Shown here piece after piece: positions 37,702 through 47,593 of a DNA stretch of 64,000 nt (position 1 is its first letter; every line of letters begins with the position of its first letter). The position numbers and the translations under genes are program-made. Below the pieces are notes generated by a model. The model worked only from the letters and a program-made list of their open reading frames with translations, ran no database searches and was not told the origin of the DNA. This DNA is from Kiritimatiellia bacterium (GTDB lineage: Bacteria; Verrucomicrobiota; Kiritimatiellia; RFP12; UBA1067): the NCBI GenBank assembly GCA_017454745.1, contig JAFTCL010000012.1:1-64000 (forward strand), given 5' to 3'.

Positions 37702-40700
37702 CTATTTCCCCTTTGCCGGGATACGGCGATAGCGGTAACCGGAGAACGCCGTGTTCTTGAAGAGCTTCCACACGGGCAAGACACTGCCATCCGGCTGGAT
37801 ACGGTCGCGCATGCCGGAAATACGCATCATCTCGCCGACAGAAGATGAATAGACCTCGCAGCCGTCTATAGAGACCGCCAGTCGGCCGTCCGTCGTAGCC
37901 AGCCTGAAATCATGTGAATCTCGCTTCTCCAAGTCGCCTTTCGCCACTTCGAACTGGGGGAATGAACCGATCGCCAGCGACGCCTTGTCCGCAGCCTCCG
38001 ATGCGGCGGCCTCGTTGTCCTTCGTATAGGCCTCGACGGAATAGTGGTCGCCCTTCTCGTCGCGGCTGAACGCGATGTACGGGTACGCCCACGAGCTTTC
38101 GTCGGCGCAGTATCCCGAAAACGGCCTCGCGAGTCCCCAGCCGATGTTCCATTTCACCTGCTTCGCGTCGTTCCTCTCGAAATGCACCGTGGCCTCAAAC
38201 TCGACACCGATGCCGGGCAGTGCCGTCGTAACGCGATAGTACCCCTTGGACTGGTTCGGACTGGCCCTTCCGTCATGCCTGAGGCGGGTCAATCCCCACC
38301 AGTGAACCGCCTCGCCGCCGTGGCGCGTCGGCATGATATCGACCCAGCCGCCATCTCTGTCCTGAACTGCGAGCCTCAGTCCATAGTACCGGTCGTCCGC
38401 AAGATACTTCTCCGAATCACTGGGGTTCTTTATTCCCTGAAGGGTCTCGTACTTCTTGAATGCGTCATCGAATCGACCATCGGCGGCAGCCTCCTCCGCA
38501 TCAAGGAATTCCTCTGCGTGCGAACTCTTGCATAGGACATCGAACATATAACGGAGGAACGTGCCTTCGTCGGCAGGCGAATAGGTGTTCTTCAGCCAAT
38601 ATGCATCGTCGTAGCCGCAAAGCGGCTTTTCAATCGCCTTCCACCAGCGCCGCACCTCCTTCCAGTCGCGAAGCTGGAGCGCGAGGCCCATACCCATGCC
38701 CCGGAAAACGTCTCTCGACGGCATGAACCTCGACTCCGGTGCGGCTGCGTATGCAGAGAACATGCCGTACAGTGCTTCCGCAAGATTGGTTGTCACGACC
38801 TTACCGAAAATGTTTTTCTGTGACATCCCGTCCGCCTCCGCAACCAGTATTTTCTGCAGCGCAACAGCGGCGGCCCGGTACGAAAATGTGGAACGGACAT
38901 CCGCATTAGTCGCGCTTTCCCTGATCACGTCCATGAGAAAGCCGGTGGACCCGCCCCAGCGCGACGTCTGGAAGTGCAGGAAGCGCTCCACGGTCTCTGC
39001 GCTCCTGTCAAGCGAATTGGAGACAGCCATGGAACAATATCGAAGAGGAATCCCCGCTGATCCGCCGAAACGCCCGGTAAGACTTGCGAGCATCATGGCG
39101 GCGCGAGTCTCCTCGGGACGCAACCGCACGGCCGCAAGCAGATTCGATTCGGCGACGCTATTGTATTCCGCCCATCCCCGCCAACCCTCGTCCGTAACGT
39201 CTTTCGCCCACCCCGAGCCACGGGCTTGGGACGCCTTGTTCATGCAATCCGCCGCATCTTCGCACAGCGCCAGATACTCGTCACCAAAAGACTTCACGAT
39301 TCCCCCGGGCAGGGCGACCACCTCCGAGAAACGCTCGAGTATGCGCCTGTCCGCCGCCTTGTAGATTTCCGCAACGGGGCCAAACGACTCCTCAAACGCG
39401 GCAATCGCTTTCTCTAACGGTTTCTTCGGCTCATCCTTCTTCCTTTCGATGTGATACCTCGCGGACTTGACTGCAAACGCCCTAAGTATGAAGCCAAGGA
39501 CGGGTTCGCGGGAGAAGTCGTGTTTCTCCGCGGCCTCCTTGAATATCGAAGCGCCCTTCCAGTACTGGTCGTCTACGCCAATGCCATTGTAGTGGACGAT
39601 TGCAACTGCCGCATCACGGCACTTCGCCCGCCAGAGATCGTGCGCGGTACGCCGCTCACTACCGGTCGGGAACTCCGCACGGCCGGTCGCGAGGTAGCGG
39701 GCCAGCGCAACGCGCACGAGCCGGATCTTTTCGACGTCTTTCGCAGATGTCCCCTCCGGCGGAACAAACTTCTCCACTAGGTGCCTTTCGTAAAACGGCA
39801 TCGCCTCGTTTGTCCAATAGTTGGTCTCGAACTTTGCATCCGCAGGAGACGGGATCTTGAACGTCGGACCTCTGCGCATCTCAGGCTCGTCGTCGTCATC
39901 CTCTTCGTCGTCCTTGTCGAGCGTGCCATCCTTCTTCGACTTTTCGTACGCCTTGAGCGCCTGCCTCAGCATATCGAAACTCTCTTCCTGTTTGTCAATG
40001 AGATCCTTCTTGCGAGATTCCATGTTCTCGGGCACTTTCATCGCCTTTGCCTCGGCGAACGCCTTCTCGTAGAGCGGCACGTACTTCGCGTAGACCTCCT
40101 CGAACATGATCTGCTGCGTTTCCTTCATCACCTTGCCGTGGTAGTCGCGCAGCTCTGTTTTCGACGCCCCCTCGGAAGGCTTCGGGAACTTTGCCTTGAC
40201 CTTTTCCAACACTGAGCGCACCTCCTCCGCCATCTGCTTGTCATAGCGGTTCAGCACGTCCTCTATCGGCTTGATGTACTTCTTGATGTCCGGCGCGGCG
40301 CGAATCTCGGCATCAAGCTTTTCAAGATATTTCTCGGGGCCGCCCTTCTCGTACCCTAGCCTGCAGACCTCCTCGCCCTTCGGATTGAGCACAACGACAG
40401 TCGGGAATCCTTCGACCTCGAACTTCTCGACAAGCTTCGGGTTTTCCTTCGCGGACTTCTCTGTCAAAAGAGTCTTGTCGTTCGGAGAATCAACCATCAG
40501 CAGCACGTACTTCTCGGCGGCGGCCTTCTTGAAAGCGTCCGTCGCGAACACCTCCTTGTCGAGGTGCTTACACCATCCGCACCAGTCGCTTCCCGAGAAG
40601 TCGATTATGACGCACTTGCCCTCCTTGGCGGCCTTTTCCATCGCGACATCGTAGTCGTCGAGCCAACCCTCGGGGGTCGATGTCTTCGCAAACCCGACAG

Positions 40701-40743
40701 ACACAGCCAGAACAGCACACACCAACAGCAACACCTTCTTCAT
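37702..40743 (-). CDS. Large periplasmic thioredoxin-domain protein
   Basis: The ATG at 40743 follows AAAGGA and gives 1013 residues, opening with a signal peptide (MKKVLLLVCAVLAVSVGFA). Residues about 25-155 are a thioredoxin fold with the redox motif Cys55-x-x-Cys58 (GSDWCGWCK) and a cis-proline in VEGFPTVVVLNP. Residues 160-300 are charged helices with an Asp/Glu run (DKDDEEDDDDEPEMRRG). A helical repeat-like region rich in Ala follows to about 800, then a C-terminal beta-rich lectin-like region. Thioredoxin domains normally form proteins of 110-200 residues; the 850-residue extension is unusual. A thiol oxidoreductase or disulfide-linked scaffold in the periplasm is likely. It has its own promoter. 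Confidence 0.75.
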   Translation of the reverse strand: MKKVLLLVCAVLAVSVGFAKTSTPEGWLDDYDVAMEKAAKEGKCVIIDFSGSDWCGWCKHLDKEVFATDAFKKAAAEKYVLLMVDSPNDKTLLTEKSAKENPKLVEKFEVEGFPTVVVLNPKGEEVCRLGYEKGGPEKYLEKLDAEIRAAPDIKKYIKPIEDVLNRYDKQMAEEVRSVLEKVKAKFPKPSEGASKTELRDYHGKVMKETQQIMFEEVYAKYVPLYEKAFAEAKAMKVPENMESRKKDLIDKQEESFDMLRQALKAYEKSKKDGTLDKDDEEDDDDEPEMRRGPTFKIPSPADAKFETNYWTNEAMPFYERHLVEKFVPPEGTSAKDVEKIRLVRVALARYLATGRAEFPTGSERRTAHDLWRAKCRDAAVAIVHYNGIGVDDQYWKGASIFKEAAEKHDFSREPVLGFILRAFAVKSARYHIERKKDEPKKPLEKAIAAFEESFGPVAEIYKAADRRILERFSEVVALPGGIVKSFGDEYLALCEDAADCMNKASQARGSGWAKDVTDEGWRGWAEYNSVAESNLLAAVRLRPEETRAAMMLASLTGRFGGSAGIPLRYCSMAVSNSLDRSAETVERFLHFQTSRWGGSTGFLMDVIRESATNADVRSTFSYRAAAVALQKILVAEADGMSQKNIFGKVVTTNLAEALYGMFSAYAAAPESRFMPSRDVFRGMGMGLALQLRDWKEVRRWWKAIEKPLCGYDDAYWLKNTYSPADEGTFLRYMFDVLCKSSHAEEFLDAEEAAADGRFDDAFKKYETLQGIKNPSDSEKYLADDRYYGLRLAVQDRDGGWVDIMPTRHGGEAVHWWGLTRLRHDGRASPNQSKGYYRVTTALPGIGVEFEATVHFERNDAKQVKWNIGWGLARPFSGYCADESSWAYPYIAFSRDEKGDHYSVEAYTKDNEAAASEAADKASLAIGSFPQFEVAKGDLEKRDSHDFRLATTDGRLAVSIDGCEVYSSSVGEMMRISGMRDRIQPDGSVLPVWKLFKNTAFSGYRYRRIPAKGK

Positions 40744-40770
40744 GTCAATTCCTTTCGCTTTGATGTCGGC

Positions 40771-40799
40771 ATTGTACCACCAGCCCAGGTTCACATCAA
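40771..40799 (-). promoter_or_regulatory. Promoter of the thioredoxin-domain gene
   Basis: Minus strand TTGATG (40794-40799), 17-bp spacer, TACAAT (40771-40776), 28 bp before the ATG. Confidence 0.65.
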
Positions 40800-40909
40800 T
40801 CAAAAAATGGCCGCTCCAGAAATTTCCGGGTATAACGAGATATTTCTGAATCGGTCACGCGGCGACGCAGATGACCCGCCGCAGATGCCTTAGCCGTAAA
40901 ACTGGACTG

Positions 40910-40938
40910 TTGACTTAGGGGAACAAAAGCTGTACACT
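40910..40938 (+). promoter_or_regulatory. Promoter of the GH20-like gene
   Basis: TTGACT (40910-40915), 17-bp spacer, TACACT (40933-40938). It diverges from the promoter at 40771, about 50 bp before the AGGAGG ribosome site. Confidence 0.65.
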
Positions 40939-40989
40939 TCATAGCAGTGTTGGGATTATATTCCCCACGTGAATAGGAGGATTTTGCAG

Positions 40990-42003
40990 ATGACCAGAAA
41001 AACTTTTATGCGTAACATGGCTTTTGGGGCCGCCGCCGCGGCTTTCCCCGGATTTGCCGCCCCCCAACCGGCCAAAACCGACGAAATTCGCGCGATCTTG
41101 CTCCACCTCGGCTCAAACATGTGGAGCAAGTATTCCACGAAACTGCGAACCGACGAAGCCATTTGGCGCAAGGCAACGGACTACCTCCGGGCCAAGGGTA
41201 TGAACATGGTGTTAATCGACGTGGGCGAAGGTGTCGTCTATCCCAGCCACCCGGAGATTGCCGCAGAGGACGCCTGGTCGCCGGAGAAGCTTAAAGCCGA
41301 ACTGGCGCGGCTTCGCGGCATGGGATTGGAGCCGATCCCGAAACTTAATTTCTCCGCAACCCACGATGCCTGGCTTAAAGACTACCAGCGCATGGTTTCG
41401 ACCAAGAAATACTACCAGGTATGTCAGGATGTCATTGCCGACCTTGCCGAGATTTTCGGGCATCCCCGATTTTTCCATTTGGGGTACGACGAAGAAACCG
41501 CCAACCACCAATCCGGGCAGGAGTATGTAGTCGTGCGCCGCGGCGAATTGTGGTGGCACGATTTCCTCTGGTTCATCAAGACGACGGAAAATGCGGGCAT
41601 GCGGCCCTGGATCTGGAGCGACTACGGCTGGCACCATCCGGAGTTCATCTCGCGCTGTCCCAAGAGCGTGCTTCAATCCAACTGGTATTACGACGAAGAC
41701 GGCGAGGGTTTCGACCTCTCGACGGTCAAAAAGCCCTACCTGAAACTCTATCTGGAACTCGACAAGGCCGGGTTCGACCAAATCCCCGGCGGTTCCAATT
41801 GGGCCAGTTCGTATTGGCGCAACAAAGGGCACGCGACAAACAAAACGTCAATCGGCGGTCTGGTGAAATTCTGCCGGGAGCATATCCGCCCCGAATTCCG
41901 CAAGGGATTCCTGATGGGCTCATGGGTGCAGTGCGAAACCGAGAAAGACTATTCGGCAATCGAAGAAGGCATCGACCTCTTCGCCGCCGCATTGAACCAG
42001 TAA
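40990..42003 (+). CDS. Exported TIM-barrel protein related to GH20 beta-hexosaminidases
   Basis: The ATG at 40990 follows AGGAGG with 9-bp spacing; 337 residues. The N-terminus MTRKTFMRNMAFGAAAAAFPG is a Tat-like signal with RK in place of RR. A barrel follows with NMVLIDVGEGVVYPSHPEIA, GLEPIPKLNFSATHDAW, FFHLGYDEETAN and RPWIWSDYGWHHP. The paired Asp-Glu in HLGYDEE matches the position and style of the GH20 catalytic DE, and the substrate-side tryptophans are plausible. It lacks the extra domains of classical hexosaminidases. Probably cleaves a glycan in the periplasm; the exact specificity is unknown and a non-hydrolytic homologue cannot be excluded. Confidence 0.65.
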   Translation: MTRKTFMRNMAFGAAAAAFPGFAAPQPAKTDEIRAILLHLGSNMWSKYSTKLRTDEAIWRKATDYLRAKGMNMVLIDVGEGVVYPSHPEIAAEDAWSPEKLKAELARLRGMGLEPIPKLNFSATHDAWLKDYQRMVSTKKYYQVCQDVIADLAEIFGHPRFFHLGYDEETANHQSGQEYVVVRRGELWWHDFLWFIKTTENAGMRPWIWSDYGWHHPEFISRCPKSVLQSNWYYDEDGEGFDLSTVKKPYLKLYLELDKAGFDQIPGGSNWASSYWRNKGHATNKTSIGGLVKFCREHIRPEFRKGFLMGSWVQCETEKDYSAIEEGIDLFAAALNQ

Positions 42004-42028
42004 GCGCGATGTCCGCGACCGCCGGAAC

Positions 42029-42973
42029 TTACCCTAGAACCACCTCTAGACCGTCATAAGCGGCGCGAAGCGTTTCGGGAATATCCGCGTTAATCTTCTC
42101 AGCCGGCCAATTCCGGTACTTCAGCGCGAGGTGCGTAATTAAAGCGTGCTGGCCGGGCGGCGGCACAAACCGACTGTTCTTGGACAGCATGGCCACGGTG
42201 CGGGCCACAGTCTGCACGCTGGAGTGGACAAAGAGCCGAAAATCGTCATCGGTATCGCCGTTGGTCGCCTCCATGATCAGCGCCGTTATCGCCTGTGGTT
42301 TAGCCACAAACTGATTGTCGCCATAACGCTTTTGATTGTTTGGTGTGACATGCGGGTCAATGCCGATCATCCGCGATGCGTCTCCCGGAATCCCGCCGGT
42401 GTCCGTGGCGTATAGCAGCCGCGACGGGCCTTTCTCAACCAGATAGAGCGAAGTACGCTCCAATACGCCGTTGGTGACCCTTGAAGTGCTGTGGTTCGCG
42501 GGTACGCTAGTGAAACGCAGCCCGCATACCTCCACCGCCTTCCCGAACTGTAGGGCTACCACCTCCGGCGCGGGCAGGGAAAGCCGTTCCGCCGCAGCTC
42601 CGATTTCCTGCTTCGCGGCCTCCGCCCAGGTCTCATGAACATACACCCGTTTCACTCCCACTTTGACCGCCGCTTCGGGATTGTAATGGTCGCCATGCGA
42701 ATGGGTCTGGAAAAGCGCCTCAGGCTTAACCCCTTCCGGAAGCATGTCAAACGAACACTTGGTGAAGTCGATAAGGACTTTGTTCTCAAGCAACACGCTG
42801 GACTGGCGCCGCGTGTGCGGATGATCCTTTAACATTTCAGGCTTCCAGCCCGCCGCCCCGCTTCCCAGAAAGCGAACCCGGATACCCCGTTCCTCCGTTT
42901 CGTCCGCATAAGCGCCGCCGGTCGCCGCGGCAAACGCCGCCGAGGTCATCAAAAACTGTCTACGAGTCATCAT
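42029..42973 (-). CDS. Tat-exported metallo-beta-lactamase-fold hydrolase
   Basis: The ATG at 42973 (or the next, 42970) follows AAAGGATGG; about 314 residues. The signal MTRRQFLMTSAAFAAATGGA is of the twin-arginine type. The fold shows VRFLGSGAA and VLIDF, then HSHGDHYN (the HxHxDH metal motif), NHSTS, LYATDTGG and a C-terminal ITHLALKYR. It resembles the PhnP/RNase Z-like branch of MBL-fold enzymes (phosphodiesterase or lactonase activities), but as an exported protein its substrate is probably a cell-envelope or environmental compound. Converges with the GH20-like gene. Confidence 0.8.
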   Translation of the reverse strand: MMTRRQFLMTSAAFAAATGGAYADETEERGIRVRFLGSGAAGWKPEMLKDHPHTRRQSSVLLENKVLIDFTKCSFDMLPEGVKPEALFQTHSHGDHYNPEAAVKVGVKRVYVHETWAEAAKQEIGAAAERLSLPAPEVVALQFGKAVEVCGLRFTSVPANHSTSRVTNGVLERTSLYLVEKGPSRLLYATDTGGIPGDASRMIGIDPHVTPNNQKRYGDNQFVAKPQAITALIMEATNGDTDDDFRLFVHSSVQTVARTVAMLSKNSRFVPPPGQHALITHLALKYRNWPAEKINADIPETLRAAYDGLEVVLG

Positions 42974-43022
42974 AATCCCATCCTTTCCAATCACACTACC
43001 AAACTATCCTACCACCTAACCA

Positions 43023-46000
43023 TCATTCAAATGCGGGCGGAACGATTTTGCCGTCACGCTGCGCATCCGGATTGTTGTCATGGGCGATATACTGCCCGTT
43101 GGAATCCATCCACAGTATCAGCCGTTCCCGTTCCTCCGGCGTGAGTTTCACGCCATGGTGTCCTTTGTCCAACATCTCCCGCAGCGGGGCGGCGATCGCG
43201 AGATACTTGCCCGGCGCGGTGTACGCGGGTTCGAAGAACTCCCAATCAACGTGTTTGCCGCTCGAAATGATTTCCCACACGAAATAGTTGGTTTTCTTGA
43301 CAAGGTTGTTCCAACTGGTTGAGAAATGCCATTTATCCTTCCGCCAATCGCCGGCACGAAGATCCGGCGCTTTCGGGTCGCGTTTCTCGCCGTGGCAAGA
43401 CACGCACTTAGCGTCAAGCACCGATTGCACCAGACGCGGGTAGTTGAACGGCGCCGATCCGTCAGGCCCGGGTTTTATCACGCTCGGCGCGCGGCGCATG
43501 GCGAGAGGCGGCGCTGGCGGACGCGACGTTGGCGCAGGGAACCGCGCGTTTTCCTTTGGCTCATGGCAACCGCTGCACATCAACCGCTCGCCAGGATGCA
43601 CGTAAGTGTCGCTGCGCATATTCTGAACCGCGCAACCGTCCGCCCGCAACACCTGGAAAAACAGCGGGACATTGACCGGTGCCAAGAAATACGCGCTGCC
43701 GTCCTTTTCCACCGGAACCGTGCCTAGGCACTGACGTCCCAACTGGCGCATATCGGCTCCCAGCCACGGTTTCTGTTGCAACGGGGTCGATTTGGGGAAG
43801 AGCTGCCACACCCGCAACGCCGTGATCGGTTCGTTTTCCGGGAACGGAATGCGCGTGTCATAAACGTTAATAATCCCGATTTCCGCGGTTTTCGGCATTT
43901 CAGCGGCGGGGATCGGATCGGGGCGGCGACCGTCCGCGTCGGCCGGGCGTCCCTCCAGCGTCTGGTGCGGGATAATCGGCGGACGCTTCCGTTTCAAAAG
44001 CGGCATCGGATCCAAACAGGAAATCGTGGGATGCGACCAAAGGCGGGTTTTGTTGCCGAAAACATCCACTAGCGAGATCGCATACCGGCGGCGGCGCATT
44101 GGGACGTTGTAGAGGCCGTTGGCGTTGCCGTCGTAAACGCAGATAAAGTACTTCTCGCTGAGGGGCCAGGCTGTGGCGTACGAACCGCTGCAACGGTTGT
44201 TCCAAGTTATCTGCTCGCTTTCCGGGAATGCCTGTTCGGGAGTTACGCGGCGCACGGCGCTCATCTCGCCGTCATCGGAAACCGCCGGGTCGATTATAAT
44301 CAGCGAACCAGCCGCCCAACCGTGATGCGGCGTTGCCGTGGCGACGTATTTGCGGCTGCCGGGAATCTGCCGCACGTTCATCTCCATCTTCGGCGAGGTG
44401 TTGGCGTGGAGGCGGGTGTTGCCGTTAATCCCGCGCGGATCGCGTCCGTCGGGGAAAGTGGTCCAGGCGTGGTGAGCCTGCCCCGCACCGCGATCGACGT
44501 AATCCCAACGGGTGTAAACGATCATGCCGTCGTTGTTGACGCTAGGATGCCACTCGTTCGTCTCGTGGTGAGAAAGGCGCACGAGGTCGGTTCCGTCGTC
44601 AAACATCGAGTAAAGCGTGTATGACGGCACCGGACGATTGCCAGAACAACGCACGTAACCGCCGCGACGTTCAGAAGTGAAAACGATACGCCCGTTCGGC
44701 AACCAGCACGGGTCAAACTCATTCCACGCTCCGGATGTGAGTTGACGCAGATTCGTGCCGTCGGTCGAGCAGGTGAAGATGTGGTAACAGGTATCGTCGT
44801 TCCAATCGTCAAGCTGGTTCTTGCCCCGGGTCGCCGCAAAGGCGATGCGCGTGCCGTCCCAATCCAAATCTGGTGAGATTATGGCGCAACCGTCAAGTGT
44901 GGATCCCTTCCATGCGCCCGCTTCAATCACCTTTCCCGCAATAATGTTTTTGGCAACCGGATGATCTGAAAATGGCTGTTCCAGCACATACAGTCCGTCG
45001 CCTCGCGAAATGCCGTTCTGCGTGCCGTGGAAACCGTAGTATTGGTCACACATGTGCGAACCGTCGCGCCATTCGTTGTATCCGGGCGGCTCGTGGGTGA
45101 CAAACAGCAACCGGTCAATCCCCTTCAAAATGGGATTTTTCAAGGAAACTCGCCGACCCAAAGCCTGTACGCGTGAAAAGAGCGGCATCCGCGCATCGTC
45201 TCCCTCTGCGGTTGCAACTTCCGCGGCAAGACCGGAAAGCTCTTGACGTTCAGCCGAAAGATCGACCTCGCCAGCGAGATCGTCAACCAACGCGCGGGCG
45301 CGACGCAGAATTACCGTAAGCGGGTCAGTATCGTCAGGATAAATGCACGCGGCGGGGTGCGCCGCCTGTTCGTTCGTTTTCTTTGGCAAACGATGCCAAT
45401 TGGCGATGTCGCGCCGGATTAACTTCCAGTCCAAAAGTTCTTCCCGCCGCTTCGGATCCGGTTCCGCGACCTTCCATTTTTTCTGAAGATAATGCGTAAC
45501 CTCAAGGCGTTCGGCATCGGACAAGGTCCGGTTAAAAATAATCAGCTCGCAGAGCCTCCGACCGCCGTTACGATCGGGAAAGTCCCGGTCTTTCGTGAGT
45601 CGGTCTGCAACGCACGGCTCGCGCATCTCCGCGCAAACCAGCTGGAAATCGTCATCCGGCAGCACGTCCCCAAAAGGATCGTCCACCGACATCGTTCCGT
45701 TCCAAACCCGCCCGAACTTCGACCACTGCTCCGAACCATAGGCGCCATCATCCCCGCGATGGAAATCATACCGCTTGCTGTCGCAAAGCAAATGGCAAAG
45801 CCGTGAAGCGTCAAACTGCCCCACAATAAAGACGGTGCGGATATCCGTGATGCCAGGAAAGGACAAATCGCGTCCGCTGTTCATCTTACCGAAATCGACA
45901 AACGGGCGCAACGGATCGGAGGCGTTGAGAAAAGGTTTCACTCCGTATGGGCGGGCGGTTACCGGCGACGCCACCGCTAGCGATGTCCACCCTTGCACCG

Positions 46001-46136
46001 CCCCGTTTTCGTCCAGCGACAACGAATCCCCTTCCGACGCATCAAGATGCAGTTTGGCCGTTTTCAGCAGCTCCGGCACGGAGGACCATACGGCATAAGC
46101 CAGCGCGGCCATCACTAAGAAAATTATTTTTCTCAT
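43023..46136 (-). CDS. Secreted diheme c-type protein with HzsA-like beta-propeller
   Basis: A 1037-residue protein. An N-terminal signal (MRKIIFLVMAALAYAVWS) is followed by a LamG-like domain (about 25-235, LHLDASEGDSLSLDENGAV to RTLSDAERLEVTHYLQKKW). A linker then leads to a propeller with PD40-like blades (SPDLDWDGTRIAFAATRG, PCWLPNGRIVFTSERRGG, HPSVNNDGMIVYTRWD). Two heme-binding CxxCH motifs lie near the end: Cys854-SGC-His858 and Cys911-VSC-His915. This is the layout of hydrazine-synthase-alpha-like proteins found widely in planctomycetes and verrucomicrobia, most of which do not make hydrazine. Needs cytochrome c maturation and periplasmic export. Electron partner unknown. GGGGAAG precedes the ATG. 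Confidence 0.8.
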   Translation of the reverse strand: MRKIIFLVMAALAYAVWSSVPELLKTAKLHLDASEGDSLSLDENGAVQGWTSLAVASPVTARPYGVKPFLNASDPLRPFVDFGKMNSGRDLSFPGITDIRTVFIVGQFDASRLCHLLCDSKRYDFHRGDDGAYGSEQWSKFGRVWNGTMSVDDPFGDVLPDDDFQLVCAEMREPCVADRLTKDRDFPDRNGGRRLCELIIFNRTLSDAERLEVTHYLQKKWKVAEPDPKRREELLDWKLIRRDIANWHRLPKKTNEQAAHPAACIYPDDTDPLTVILRRARALVDDLAGEVDLSAERQELSGLAAEVATAEGDDARMPLFSRVQALGRRVSLKNPILKGIDRLLFVTHEPPGYNEWRDGSHMCDQYYGFHGTQNGISRGDGLYVLEQPFSDHPVAKNIIAGKVIEAGAWKGSTLDGCAIISPDLDWDGTRIAFAATRGKNQLDDWNDDTCYHIFTCSTDGTNLRQLTSGAWNEFDPCWLPNGRIVFTSERRGGYVRCSGNRPVPSYTLYSMFDDGTDLVRLSHHETNEWHPSVNNDGMIVYTRWDYVDRGAGQAHHAWTTFPDGRDPRGINGNTRLHANTSPKMEMNVRQIPGSRKYVATATPHHGWAAGSLIIIDPAVSDDGEMSAVRRVTPEQAFPESEQITWNNRCSGSYATAWPLSEKYFICVYDGNANGLYNVPMRRRRYAISLVDVFGNKTRLWSHPTISCLDPMPLLKRKRPPIIPHQTLEGRPADADGRRPDPIPAAEMPKTAEIGIINVYDTRIPFPENEPITALRVWQLFPKSTPLQQKPWLGADMRQLGRQCLGTVPVEKDGSAYFLAPVNVPLFFQVLRADGCAVQNMRSDTYVHPGERLMCSGCHEPKENARFPAPTSRPPAPPLAMRRAPSVIKPGPDGSAPFNYPRLVQSVLDAKCVSCHGEKRDPKAPDLRAGDWRKDKWHFSTSWNNLVKKTNYFVWEIISSGKHVDWEFFEPAYTAPGKYLAIAAPLREMLDKGHHGVKLTPEERERLILWMDSNGQYIAHDNNPDAQRDGKIVPPAFE

Positions 46137-46291
46137 CGCTTCCCCTGCTTTACCCCCAGATCATTCTGGTCTTAACGCGACACTCGTGCGGCGATTACAA
46201 AGCCCGGTCACGACAAACGCACCCCATACTCGGCTCAACCTCGCCAATCACAAAGGGGGCGGCGGCGGAAGTCGTCGGCGGAAAGGATGAA

Positions 46292-47593
46292 TCAACGGAA
46301 ACGGATGGAGGCGGCGTTGCCGTGGGCATCCAAGCCTTCGACTTGAGCGAAGGTTTCAATCGCATAGCGGGTGGCTGCCAAATCCTCTTTGGAAAACTCC
46401 ACGAAACTGTGGCGGCGGCGGAAGTCGTCGGCGGTCAAACCGCTGAACATCCGGGCGGCACCGCCGGTCGGCAAAACATGGCTGGGTCCGGCGACGAAAT
46501 CACCGGCGGACTCCGGAGTCCACTCGCCAACGAAAATCGCTCCGGTGGCGTGGACATTCTCTACCTGCGCACGCGGATTGGCGGTCATGATTTCGAAATG
46601 CTCCGGAGCAAAACGGTTGATCAGATCCATCCCGCGCCTTAAGTTGGAAACCACCGCGATCAAAACGCCCTTGCGGTCAAGCACCCGCTCAACCAGCGCC
46701 TTGCGCGACAATTTCTCCAACTGCAACTGGATTTCGGCGGCAACCCGCTCGGCGAATTTAACCGAAGTGCAGACCAGCAGCGACTTTTCATGGCCGCTGC
46801 CATGCTCCGCTTGGGAAAGCAAATCGGCCGCCGCCCAAGCCGGATTGGCGGAGTCGTCCGCCAGCACCGCAATCTCACTCGGACCCGCCACCTGGTCGAT
46901 CGCGACATACCCGTAAACCTGGCGCTTAGCAGCGGTGACGTAGGCATTGCCCGGCCCGGCGATCTTCTGTACCGGGCGCACCGTATTGGTGCCAAAAGCC
47001 ATCATCCCGATGGACTGAATGCCGCCAATGCGGTAAACCTCGGTGGCTCCGGCCAACTTAAGCGCATACAACAACACCGGGTTGACCCGTTTGTCAGCGC
47101 GGCAAGGAGTACAGGCGACAATCTCCTTAACCCCGGCGGCTTTAGCCAAAGTGACGGTCATGATTGCCGTTGACGCCAGCGGAGCAGTGCCGCCGGGAAT
47201 GTAAACCCCTACCCGATCCATCGGGGAGAAAAATTCGCCGGTGAACCCGCCACCAGGGGTACGCATAAACCAAGGCTCCCGCAAACCGGCCTCGGCAAAC
47301 CGTTTAACCCGCTCGTGCGCCTCACGGACTGCGGTTTTGATCTTGGCCGGGACTTGCTTGACGGCAGCGGAAAGCTCTTCCTTAGAAACCGCCATCTCGG
47401 CGGCGGAAAGCTTGGCCCCGTCAAATTTTTTGGCAGCGGCCAAAACGGCGGCATCGCCGCGACGGCGGATGTCCGCTAGCACCTCGGCGGCTGCCGCCTC
47501 CGCATCAGCCGGAAACGCCATGCGGGAAAGAAACGCTTCCACCGCTGGATTGGGCTGATCGGGAGACCACTTGACAATGACGGGCGCGCTCAT
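46292..47593 (-). CDS. hisD: Histidinol dehydrogenase
   Basis: A 433-residue protein with the HisD pattern: PGGTAPLASTAIMTVTLAKA, a cysteine-containing CTPCR segment, GGIQSIGMMAFGTNTV, KIAGPGNAYVTAAKRQVYG, DQVAGPSEIAVLAD, DLLSQAEHGSG and FAPEHFEI, which carries the catalytic Glu-His pair. It oxidises L-histidinol to L-histidine with two NAD+ and a zinc ion. Its ATG overlaps the stop of the upstream gene by 1 bp (TAATG). No other his gene is present, so the pathway is scattered. Confidence 0.95.
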   Translation of the reverse strand: MSAPVIVKWSPDQPNPAVEAFLSRMAFPADAEAAAAEVLADIRRRGDAAVLAAAKKFDGAKLSAAEMAVSKEELSAAVKQVPAKIKTAVREAHERVKRFAEAGLREPWFMRTPGGGFTGEFFSPMDRVGVYIPGGTAPLASTAIMTVTLAKAAGVKEIVACTPCRADKRVNPVLLYALKLAGATEVYRIGGIQSIGMMAFGTNTVRPVQKIAGPGNAYVTAAKRQVYGYVAIDQVAGPSEIAVLADDSANPAWAAADLLSQAEHGSGHEKSLLVCTSVKFAERVAAEIQLQLEKLSRKALVERVLDRKGVLIAVVSNLRRGMDLINRFAPEHFEIMTANPRAQVENVHATGAIFVGEWTPESAGDFVAGPSHVLPTGGAARMFSGLTADDFRRRHSFVEFSKEDLAATRYAIETFAQVEGLDAHGNAASIRFR

